A stretch of DNA of 64,000 bases from Acanthosepion esculentum (lineage: Eukaryota; Mollusca; Cephalopoda; Sepiida; Sepiidae). Shown one piece after another: positions 55,910 through 64,000 of this stretch; position 1 is the stretch's first letter; the number at the start of each line of letters is the position of its first letter. The translations under genes and the position numbers were made by a program. Below the pieces are notes generated by a model. It was not told where the DNA came from and did not search any database. It saw nothing but the letters and a program-made list of their open reading frames with translations. Location of the stretch: NCBI GenBank assembly GCA_964036315.1, contig OZ038517.1, forward strand, positions 56,594,156-56,658,155, in the 5' to 3' direction.

Positions 55910-57160
55910 TTAGGTCATCCCATAAGTTCTGTCCGAATTTTAACTTTTTTGTTAAAATGAACGAAATTTAAAGAGTATTTTATAATATCTAATGGAGCTG
56001 AACATTATTTTTATGTTTAGATGCATTTAAACTGATCAAATTTTATTTCAGAGAACAATAAAATTATATTTTGTTTTATTAAAACCCTGCTAACATGGAA
56101 GTACCCAAGACTCATTTGAGGCACATAAGGAAACTCAGCAGCCGAAGCGGCTAGAAACATTCACTCAGTTTATGGAGAGGAATGTGTGAATGAAAGAACT
56201 TGCAAAAGATGGATGTGCAGATTTCACCCTTGAAGATGAAGATCGAACCGGACGTCCAGTTGAGTTTGATGAAAAGCTTCTTGAAGCAGCCCTTGAAGAA
56301 AACCCTGCTTTATCAGTTGAGGAATTGGCAGTGGTTCTAAGTTCAAACCATACAACTGTTCATCGTCATCTTCAACAACTTGGAAAAGTTCCTAAACTTG
56401 GAAAATGGGTGCCTCATGAATTGTCAGAAAACAACCTCAAATCCCGAGTTGACATCTGCTCTTCTCTCCATTCTCGCCAACTTGTTTCACCTTTTTTTGG
56501 ATAGACTTGTGACTGGCTGCGAAAAATGGATCTTTTATCGAAATGTTAAGCGTCGTGGCCAGTGGCTTGGTAAAGGGGGGACCCCAGCCACAGCTGAGAA
56601 GGGAACTTCATGGGCAAAAGGTTCTTCTTTCAATCTGGTGGAATTGCCAAGGAATAATCCACTTTGAATTCTTACCACCTAATGCAACAATTAATGCTCA
56701 AATATACTGTCAGCAGTTAGAGCGTTTGAACCAAGCTTTGAGGAAAAAAAGACCTGCTCTAGTGAATCGAAAAAGGGGTGATGTTTCATCAGGACAATGC
56801 GCGACCACACACAGCAAGAATCACGTCACAAAAGATCGAAGAACTTGGTTGGGAGAAAATTCCTCATCCACCTTATTCTCCCGACTCCTTCAGACTACCA
56901 TTTGTTTCGTGGCTTACAGAATCATTTTGAAGAAACAGCTTTTGTAACACAGGAAGAGGTTAAAACTGACAATTGTGAGTTCTTCGAATCAAAGCCAAAA
57001 GAATTTTACAGTAATGGAATTAGTAAGCTTGTTAATAGATGGAAGGAAGTCATAGATAATCAGGGAAAATACATTGTTGATTGAATCTGTAATTAAATGT
57101 AACATTTGGTCACTTCTTTTCTTCATTCAAAATTCGGACAGAACTTATGAGATGACCTGA
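55910..57160 (+). mobile_element. Mariner element with intact ends
   Basis: Left end TTAGGTCATCCCATAAGTTC and right end (inverse) TCAGGTCATCTCATAAGTTC continue as inverted repeats of about 33 bp with two differences. TA lies directly outside each end (55908-55909, 57161-57162). Total 1251 bp, close to the usual mariner size. The transposase inside is broken. Confidence 0.9.
56190..57084 (+). pseudogene. Mariner transposase (DD34D type), inactive
   Basis: Cut-and-paste transposase relic. A start-like piece MEVPKTHLRHI lies at about 56096, followed by a deletion and stop. The long frame from 56190 then carries DFTLEDEDRTGRPVEFDEKL (N-terminal helix-turn-helix region), LSSNHTTVHRHLQQLGKVPK and KWVPHELSENN, the WVPHEL linker that is diagnostic for mariners. 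The first catalytic Asp, normally in TGDEKW, is replaced: the sequence reads TGCEKWIFYRN (about 56513-56545). The second catalytic Asp survives in the bases for QDNARPH (about 56790-56815) and the third in the bases for SDYHLF (about 56892-56910), but in different frames. The C-terminus EEVKTDNCEFFESKPKEFYS to YIVD is readable to 57084. The lost Asp and at least three frameshifts make it inactive, although the termini could still be mobilised in trans. Confidence 0.9.
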
Positions 57161-57162
57161 TA

Positions 57163-57454
57163 AATAAACATACCTTCGTTCAAAACGTGGTCAAGCAGCG
57201 GCTACACATTTATTTCTTCCCAGACTATTTCTCGTGCTTGAATACTTGAAACTTTTATCTCATCCTTCTGTGTTATATAAAAGTTTATTTTGTATTTCTC
57301 AACACTTTGTAATAATTAAAGCAAACGCACATATTCAAATTATATATTACTATATATAGTGGAACGGACGTTAGAACCTACTTTCCGCGATAATTGGTTG
57401 GTTGTTTTGGTTTAGCGGCATATTAGCCCCTATGAGTTTTTTTTTTTTTTTTTA
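57163..57454. other. No recognisable feature
   Basis: AT-rich DNA. TTTTGGTTTAGCGGCATATT at 57405-57424 resembles the end of the composite minisatellite element. Confidence 0.45.
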
Positions 57455-57725
57455 GATAATGGTTTTTAGTGATACAAGCCCTACTACTTAACCTACAGCT
57501 TAGGGCGAGAAGAGGTGGATTCATACCTTTACATGAATATAACGAGCCCAAATGGAATTGGAACTCAGCTCTCCTATTTACAATTCCGAGCTATTATCCA
57601 TGACACCACCCGCACATCCAAGATTACAGCACCTAGTATTCCCATCTAGGTACTGACCAGTTTCGACGTTTCTTAACTTCGATGATCGTACCGGAATCGG
57701 TATTTTAACATGATGTCGCACTGAG
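57455..57725 (-). mobile_element. 5S rRNA/tRNA chimeric SINE
   Basis: The antisense tail (TGATACAAGCCCTACTACTT), tRNA-like part (GGAATTGGAACTCAGCTCTC, ATTATCCATGACACCACCCG) and a decayed 5S head (TAGTATTCCCATCTAGGTAC, GACCAGTTTCGACGTTTCTT, GATGATCGTACCGGAATCGG) are in the same order as at 24600-24905. Confidence 0.75.
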
Positions 57726-58795
57726 CCATATAACCATTGGTTGATAAATACTATATTTGTAATATGAACACTTAATTTTAATATAAATAATAAATATAAT
57801 ATAAATTAAATTGAACGTACTACTTTATGCCTGGTGTACTTTCGGGGACACATTCGTTTGTAATTTGGTTAGAGAGTCATCAACTATTTTTAAGTAAAGG
57901 TCAGGTTTCTAATGTTGAATTTAATAGTGATAACTACACGACCATTTACATCATCTTGACTCTACACAAACTACTGTGAAAGAACCCCCCCACGAAAAAA
58001 AAATGTAATTGTGCTATCTCATAACGAACGCTGCCAAGAGGGAATCCAGATGTTGTTATAAAATGTTTTATACAATTCAGACAAAAAACAATTACTGAAT
58101 CAAAGAAAATTAATCATTTTTTTCATAAAAAAATGACTCACCATTTGTTTTATATTTCTCGTGCCGGAAAAATAATTTTGATTTATTTGTATTAAATGAA
58201 GTCGCTGTTCACCGCTTACGAGATGAGTTCGCTTTTCATTTCATAATCAATGTACATGACCAAAAAGAGAGATAGCGAGAGTGGGGGTAAAGAAAAAACA
58301 AAAAAATATTTGATAGAAATTAGAAACCCAGTCAGATATCAATTCGAGTAGTCAAATAGATTAGGCTGCCACGGTATAATGGCGGCAAAATATCTCACCT
58401 CTGTCAGTGACTTCCGAATGAAGGGCAAATATATGGCCGGCTTGTTTATGTTGCAAATGAAAATCACATTCGTTGGTTCATCTTTTATGAACCATTTTGT
58501 TGTTGTTGTTGTTCGTGGAGTGGGGTTACAGATATCGGTTTAATGAATGAATTCGTGTGGGAATAAACTGGAATGAGAGAGAACTTTTTGACCAGATGAT
58601 CAAACCATCTCTTGTCCGGTACTAACGTCACTCATCTATTATCAGTGTTCGAGATCTTAATACGGAAAACATTAAATTTAATAAAATCATTCGATCACCT
58701 TCATTATGATGTCAAGCTCCATCCACCCATGAATTTCCTTTCTCAGGTACATTGATAAGGAAGTGGTATAGAAACTGTTCTCAAGGCAAGCTAGT
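57726..58795. other. No recognisable feature
   Basis: AT-rich DNA, with a short (TTG)n run at 58499-58516. Confidence 0.5.
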
Positions 58796-59075
58796 TAAAG
58801 AAAGAAAAAGAAAAAGAAAGAGAGAGAAAAAGAAAGAGAAAGTAAAAGAAAGAGAATAAGGGATAAATAAAAAAGAGTGAAAGAAAGAGAAAATGAGAAA
58901 AAAGAAAGAGAGAAAGGAAGAAAGAGAGAAATGAAGAAAGAAAAAGAAAGAGGGCGAGAAAAGAAAGAGAAAGAAAAAAGCGAGAAAAGAAAGAGGGCGA
59001 AAAAACAAAGAGAGCGAGAAAAGAAAGAGATCGAGAAAGAAAGAAATTGTAAAAAAAAACAATAAAAAGAAAAAA
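58796..59075. repeat. Polypurine (GAAA)n tract
   Basis: Nearly 280 bp of plus-strand A/G with few pyrimidines, built from GAAAGA-type units. Apparent frames on both strands are compositional artefacts. Confidence 0.9.
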
Positions 59076-59814
59076 TACTTGAAGAATAAAGAAATTTTCC
59101 CTTTCAACCGAACGGTTTGTCTTGTATATATTTTTAATTGAGTTCCAGATTAGTCAAGTTGTCTGCTTTTTGCAGCTTTATCAGAAGAAACCGACAAATC
59201 TTGTTAAAAGTTTAAAATAAAAAGAAAAAAAGAAAGAAAAACAATACCGGGCATTGTACTGAGTGCGATTGATATCCCCTCCCACGTAATGGTAAGACAT
59301 GAGTGGCAATGGAGTCTTCATTTTGCTAATGTCTTAGCAGGAGGCACATGCCGGAGGTATTTCTGCCTCACCCTCTATTTTAATAATGGAAAATAATATT
59401 TTAAGTTTTTATTAATTCCTTCTATCAATAAAGGCAAAAGTCATGGTATGATTTTTGTTTGTTTGTTGTTTTTTTTTTAGCGAATATGATCTCGTATTTT
59501 GGATATTTGGTGCGAGAAAAATATATAAATACATTTTTCTTTTTAGGGTCCAAAATTTCGTACATTTGTTTTTGGTGAGGACAAACAAATAGGCTCTCAA
59601 TATTGTCTCTTCTGTTGTGCACGTGTTATTTCATTATATAAAAATTACGAATTCCGAATCCCGTGACCTTAAATTATACCTGGCTCCCCTGATATACTAA
59701 CCTTGTAGACACACCTGTGGAATACAGGCCCACGGCCTCACCAGAGTAAGACTACGTTAGGTGGTGATGCTGCTTTTTTCTAGTCTAACGTCCAACTGGA
59801 TTTGAATTCAAACT
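59076..59814. other. No recognisable feature
   Basis: AT-rich DNA. No repeat, RNA or exon supported. Confidence 0.5.
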
Positions 59815-60008
59815 TACCCCCTTCTAGACTGATTGCCAACTCAGAGAAAGTCTAATCTGTCTGTGGCCATTAATCCGTAACCGGGAAGTGAACGGTTGGA
59901 TTCATTCCTTTTCAAAAGAATTACTGCTAACGCAACAGTCTAGGTCAGAATTTGAACTTGACTTCAATCTTACTTTCAGCGCCGATAACCATTACGATAC
60001 CAGCATAT
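59815..60008 (-). mobile_element. tRNA-derived SINE
   Basis: Antisense: CTTCTAGACTGATTGCCAAC, TTCATTCCTTTTCAAAAGAA, AGTCTAGGTCAGAATTTGAA and CGATAACCATTACGATACCA. Diverged copy of the 1393 family. Confidence 0.6.
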
Positions 60009-60403
60009 ACACATTTTTATGTTTGGGTCATTAGTTTGTGATTTGCCTGTGAATTATTACAATAATCTTGCAGATGATCGTACTTTTCTACTAGTGTTGT
60101 TCGACAATGTCACAACTAATATTGAAATTGTCCGATTATATATTTTTAAATATCATTGGCGTTCTGAAACCATCTTTTAACCTAATAAAAGATAATTCTT
60201 TTAACTTCAAATATTTCTAGAACTTTAATTATAAATTTCATAGAAAAAAATTATATTTTATAAATTGTGTGACACTATTTAGCTATGGCAATTGGCTAAT
60301 TAATTAATCATAGAAATTAAAAACGGGAAATACTTAAGGCGAGAAAGAGCTTGATCGAAAGACATACCGAGCGACATTATTTTATTTTTTTAACAGAAGA
60401 AAA

Positions 60404-60526
60404 ATGGTTAAGAGATTTTATTCCAGTGACAAAGAACGATATTTTCTTTTCGTAGAGGACGAAAAATTCGTGGAAGAAGCAGGTCGAGTTCTGTCAGAAT
60501 TAATTAACGCCATGATAAGAGAGTAA
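60404..60526 (+). CDS. Candidate 40-codon ORF or terminal exon, unknown function
   Basis: ATG at 60404 opens 40 codons to TAA at 60524-60526. The peptide starts MVKRFYSSDKERYFLFVEDE and ends AGRVLSELINAMIRE, charged and apparently helical in its second half, with balanced codon use unlike the surrounding AT-rich frames. It follows a TTATTTTTTTAACAG acceptor-like tract ending at 60396, so it could be a last exon. An alternative frame (starting EEKWLRDFIPVTKND) is open for about 20 codons over its first half. No domain, membrane segment or signal peptide is seen and no repeat family matches. I do not recognise it. Confidence 0.25.
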   Translation: MVKRFYSSDKERYFLFVEDEKFVEEAGRVLSELINAMIRE

Positions 60527-61066
60527 ACACGGGTAAAAGAATAACAATTTCACCACACGTAGCAATAATAGAAATTTCGATTCGGCCAGCTGCATGTAAG
60601 CAAGAGATAAATCGAAAATTGGGTTATCTTAGACACCGACAAAGAAGCCGGCCGTATGAAAACAGATCTTGATATGAAAAAAAGGAATCATTGTTTTTGC
60701 CTGTTAAAACTGTGCGAGGCAGACCTCTGTCGCCAGAAATGGGCATCTGGACACGAGAAAGACAAAGGATTTAGTCTCCAGGTGGGAACGACCACCAGCG
60801 ATCATTAATGATGGATTTTGATGGATTAAAGTGGATTTTGGGTGGCTCAGGATATGATAAAAAGAATTTTTAATTATGGCAATGTGGGATTCATAAGAAT
60901 TCTGGCCGATAGAAAAGAAAGAAAGAAAAAGGGAAGATAATTTTTTTTCTGAATGATAATGTAAACTAATGCCAGACTAGCCACACCCACACCGCCAAGA
61001 GATCATTGGCTTAGTGGTAAGATGGGTGATAGGCGGAGGTGACTGTATGAGAAAGAAGGAGAAACT
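60527..61066. other. No gene; purine-rich end
   Basis: No element recognised. The last 18 bases (GAGAAAGAAGGAGAAAC type) are almost all purine and abut the LTR-like unit, as a polypurine tract would. Confidence 0.4.
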
Positions 61067-61976
61067 TGTTGACACCCACGAGGAGGTTGGTGTGAGGTAC
61101 CAGTATGAGAATGGAAGAGTTTAGGAGGATATTTCTCCTCCGACCTCTCCTCACAGAAGGGGGAGAACCCCTCTAAAACCGAAAGTAATTGACTTCCAAA
61201 AATGGGAAGTAATAAATTTTCCTGTCCGAAGACAAAGAGAATCCTTATTGGGGATTTGGAATTATCGAAGAACCCATACCACGTCTGGCCCCACTCCGGG
61301 CTTTGGTCGACGTCCATATAAACGAACGTCCCCGGCGATCAGTGAAGAGTCATAAGTTTTCACTGAAGTTTGCAGTTCAGTACAGCTCCAGTTGAGATGG
61401 AAATCGCTGACCGAAGATTTCCACGCCTTTTCAACTTTAGACTTCCCACCAAGATCGACTTAGATTTTTAACCAGAAGCAAGTTTTACCGAATATCAACC
61501 AGATGCAAGTTTTACTGAATATCAACTTAGATACCAAAAGCAGTTTATTGAAAAACAACTTAAGATATCAGAACTCGCTTAAGAAAAGCAAAAAGTGTCA
61601 CGAATCCATAGAAGCGGGCTGGGAGAGAGAGACGCACTCCTGTATTCAACAGACAGACATAAAGATAATTGTTATTTCTCAACACATTTGAACCTCTTGA
61701 GTTTGTATCATTTTTTTCTTTTACATACCCTTGTGCGGTATCACCTTCACCCCGGATTCAGCTTGCAATACGGCCCAACACCTGATTGATTTCGTCTACC
61801 TAAGATCAAATCACAACGTGGTAGGTTAGACTACAGATCAAAGCAGTCACTTCGGTGAACAGACGTTGGAGGCGAGCTGGGAACGACAAAGTTGATACCG
61901 AATCTAACCAGACACAGAGGGGTCAGTGTTACACATTGGGACAGTGATCGACGCTCGAGTGGTTGTGGGTGTCACA
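61067..61976 (+). mobile_element. LTR-like unit with promoter
   Basis: Begins TGTTGACACCC and ends GGGTGTCACA, short inverted termini of TG...CA type. Internally it has a TATA-like CATATAAAC at 61315-61323 and a GC-rich start-like segment just after. A purine tract lies immediately upstream and a PBS-like TGGTGCTGCGACCAAGAC starts at 61981. No second LTR or gag/pol was found, and the flanks do not form a target duplication, so it is a partial element. Confidence 0.55.
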
Positions 61977-62112
61977 CAGTTGGTGCTGCGACCAAGACAT
62001 CGACCTCGACCACCCAACCAACCATAGGAGTTAGTCTCACAATTATTGCTGCGACCAAGACATCGACCGCGACCACCCGAACCATCCAGGGGTTAGTGCC
62101 ACAATTGAATGT
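61977..62112 (+). repeat. PBS-like 66-bp tandem repeat
   Basis: TGCTGCGACCAAGACATCGA starts at 61984 and again at 62051, each followed by a CGACCACCC segment and GTTAGT...CACAATT. A degraded third unit overlaps the LTR end. The first carries the primer-binding-site-like TGGTGCTGCGACC. Confidence 0.8.
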
Positions 62113-63116
62113 GTTCTTTTCGTCTATCTATCTGTGACTACTGAATTATCTTTTCTTACCTGTTGCCATTATTTTTCATCTGTTTTCAACTTCCTCCTTT
62201 GGATAAATTTTCTACAAAAGACCTGGTCATCACAACGGTCACTTGGCCAAGTAAGACAATTTATTATTTTCAGTTCAGATCCGCGCTGACGGTCTCAATA
62301 GCTGCGATTAAAATTAACTGAAAATAAGATGAAAGAATACTAACCAAAAATTAATCGTAATATTATTGAAATGATTCTTTGTCTTTCCCAAGATTACATA
62401 AGCTACGATGTGAAAGGACTTAAGGCGAAACTGATATTTCTGAGTTAAGTTATTTAAATATATATTAAAAGAATTCTATCAGACTTCCCCGTCTATGAGA
62501 ATAAAAGGCAGTTGACAAAAGTATCTAAATTAGTTCAATATGTTTCAAACCAGCCAAGGGTTTCAGTTACATGGAAAACTGATTTATTTGTTGGGAAAAG
62601 AAGATAAGTATAGGAATGATACTCTGAAAGAAGGGGGGATAAAGAAACTGCCAAGACTTATTTCCTGATTAATGTAATCGCAGAAAAGAAGGGGAAAAAT
62701 CGGAAAGAAACGAACGCTACAAAAGAAATTCGATGTTAGAAAAGTGAGAAGTAAAAAGTAAAAAATATTAAGGAAGAAAATAGGAAGAGAAAAAAGAAAA
62801 GGAAAATAGAAAGAGCAAGAAAAAAAATGAACAAAATGACACAAAAAGACCGGAAAATAATCCAATCCGATTGATGAAATGTACAAATGAGTGGGTGGTT
62901 GTAGATATGTTAAAAAGGAAGCAAGGCGTTCATTTGACACGTTTTCACAATTCCAGAACGTGGCTTTGTGCTTGTCTCTTCAGCATCATTGTATTTGGTG
63001 TCAAGTGATACAAGCAGCTTGTCTTCATTATTGAATATATCATTCTCATAGTAAAAGCCACATAAATCGCTACATGATCTATACTAGTCTCTTGTGATAT
63101 GAAACAGATATGTTTA

Positions 63117-63119
<3 letters not shown>
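62113..63119. other. No recognisable feature
   Basis: If the LTR-like unit were a 5' LTR, gag should lie here, but no gag-like frame is visible. A purine-rich patch lies at 62735-62835. Confidence 0.5.

Positions 63120-63154
<35 letters not shown>
63120..63154. repeat. (TA)n array
   Basis: 35 bp of TA. Confidence 0.95.
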
Positions 63155-63158
<4 letters not shown>

Positions 63159-63342
63159 GATAATAAATAAGTACGGAAGTTTACAAATTGAATATATTTC
63201 GCTATTTATCACATTTTTGCAGCAGAATAATGTGGAGTTGTTTCGATTTTTATTTATTGGCTAGACATCACGTGTTTTTCTCTTGACGTCTGTGCGTGTG
63301 CATTAAAAAATTGGTCAAGAATACGCACACATGCGTATTCAC
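63155..63342. other. No recognisable feature
   Basis: Short unique stretch between microsatellites. Confidence 0.5.

Positions 63343-63388
<46 letters not shown>
63343..63388. repeat. (GATA)n array abutting a maT end
   Basis: About 46 bp of TAGA units running into the mariner terminal sequence GGTGCGATTGATAAAATG. Confidence 0.95.
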
Positions 63389-63389
<1 letters not shown>

Positions 63390-64000
63390 GGTGCGATTGA
63401 TAAAATGTTATCTAAGTGAGGCAAAAATGAAAATAACACTGACATCTCATTTTAACAGATATATTTACCAAAATTACACAAAAATATATTGAAATACTAG
63501 TAGATTTATTCAATAAAATCGCCACTGGTTTCAATTACGGCCTCCAGACTTCGGAATCTCCTGCATCGCTTATGGACGGTCTCCTTGTTTAAGTTGGTGA
63601 ATGTGGCCATAAATACTTGCCGTCAGTTCATCTTTGATGTTACAAGGAGTTATGTTGATCTCTCGCTCAAATGCGCCCCACACATAATAATGCAGTGGAT
63701 TGTAGTCTGGGGACTTAAGTGGCCATATGTAAGGGATGAAGTGGTCTCAGAAACGACTGGGTTCTCCTGCTTGTGTAGCATGGTGCAAAGTCCTGCTTCC
63801 AGACATAGTGTCTTCCAGCATCCAAACTCTTGATAAAAGGCAGCACTACCCTATCAGCGCACTTGATGTAGGCCTCCGTGTTGAATCTGAGATCCTCGCC
63901 AACAAATTCCAGAGTTCTTTTCTTTTCACAACGAGATGACGTACTTGAAATGTTCATATTTAAGCTTCCAGTGAGAATGCCAATTAGTACAGCATGTCGT
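63389..64000 (-). mobile_element. maT-type mariner, internally deleted, cut by window end
   Basis: Minus strand, running off the window. The 3' inverted repeat is at 63389. Transposase C-terminus blocks are a TPCNIKDELTAS-like segment, NPLHYYVWGAFE-like (third catalytic position, reading H rather than D) and QDFAPCYTSRRT (second catalytic Asp present, about 63770). Further up, RFNTEAYIKCADRVVLPFIK is joined directly to the N-terminal NMNISSTSSRCEKKRTLEFV, so the middle with the first catalytic residue is deleted. Confidence 0.75.

Noticed and set aside
58781..59107. Phe/Leu-rich frame resembling a membrane protein, opposite a Lys/Glu-rich frame
   Set aside because: Both come from the polypurine tract read on opposite strands.

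Overview
The window looks like transposon-saturated, AT-rich animal DNA from an intergenic region or a giant intron, most plausibly from a cephalopod (Octopus type). The evidence is a very high density of (TA)n, (CA)n and (TC)n arrays, several tRNA-like and 5S-like SINEs, Penelope-like elements (PLEs), at least two lineages of decayed LINEs plus RTE-like fragments, and four mariner/Tc1-type groups. The taxonomic call is inference from repeat composition, because no host gene is available to confirm it. No bacterial-type gene, operon, CRISPR array or complete protein-coding gene was found. Apart from transposon relics, the coding candidates are weak: a 53-bp exon with good splice signals (50780-50832), a 40-codon ORF behind a splice-acceptor-like tract (60404-60526), and two still weaker exon candidates (17358-17393, 36099-36253).

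Layout. 0.8-9.6 kb: LINE fragments, a mariner relic (1660-2485), an element with 24-bp terminal inverted repeats and a rearranged interior (2510-4164), a 5S/tRNA chimeric SINE, and dispersed copies of 'family A', which looks like a PLE terminal sequence. 10.2-13.3 kb is the most structured part: a minus-strand PLE with a broken RT/GIY-YIG reading frame between two identical 251-bp repeats, a hammerhead-ribozyme motif at its 3' end running into an (AT)28 array, then a 208-bp-arm palindrome split by a 298-bp solo LTR with a 5-bp target duplication. 14-21 kb: SINE and LINE debris and a perfect 64-bp-arm hairpin between (TA)n arrays. 22-24 kb: a promoter-like CCAAT/TATA segment and small hairpins. 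24-32 kb: a second 5S SINE, a pogo-like MITE, a composite minisatellite element, and the longest LINE RT relic. 33-43 kb: internally deleted maT-type mariners abutting (TA)n arrays, a U2 snRNA-derived SINE with a 14-bp target duplication, an inverted second copy of the minisatellite element, and a solo PLE terminal repeat with a second hammerhead motif. 43-54 kb: mostly unique AT-rich DNA with microsatellites, a hAT-type MITE and SINEs. 54-57 kb: a second PLE lineage followed by family A and a mariner with intact inverted repeats. 58-64 kb: a polypurine tract, an LTR-like unit with primer-binding-site repeats, and a truncated maT mariner.

The parts relate through transposition. PLE terminal repeats and maT inverted repeats repeatedly end inside or beside (TA)n arrays, so much of the microsatellite content looks linked to insertion sites or element tails. 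The strongest leads are the two hammerhead motifs that share a core and end in (TA)n, the PLE with identical terminal repeats, the U2-headed SINE, and the palindrome-plus-solo-LTR.

All homology calls were made by eye from translated or nucleotide motifs. Boundaries of diverged repeats are approximate to tens of bases, while those defined by inverted repeats or target duplications are exact.
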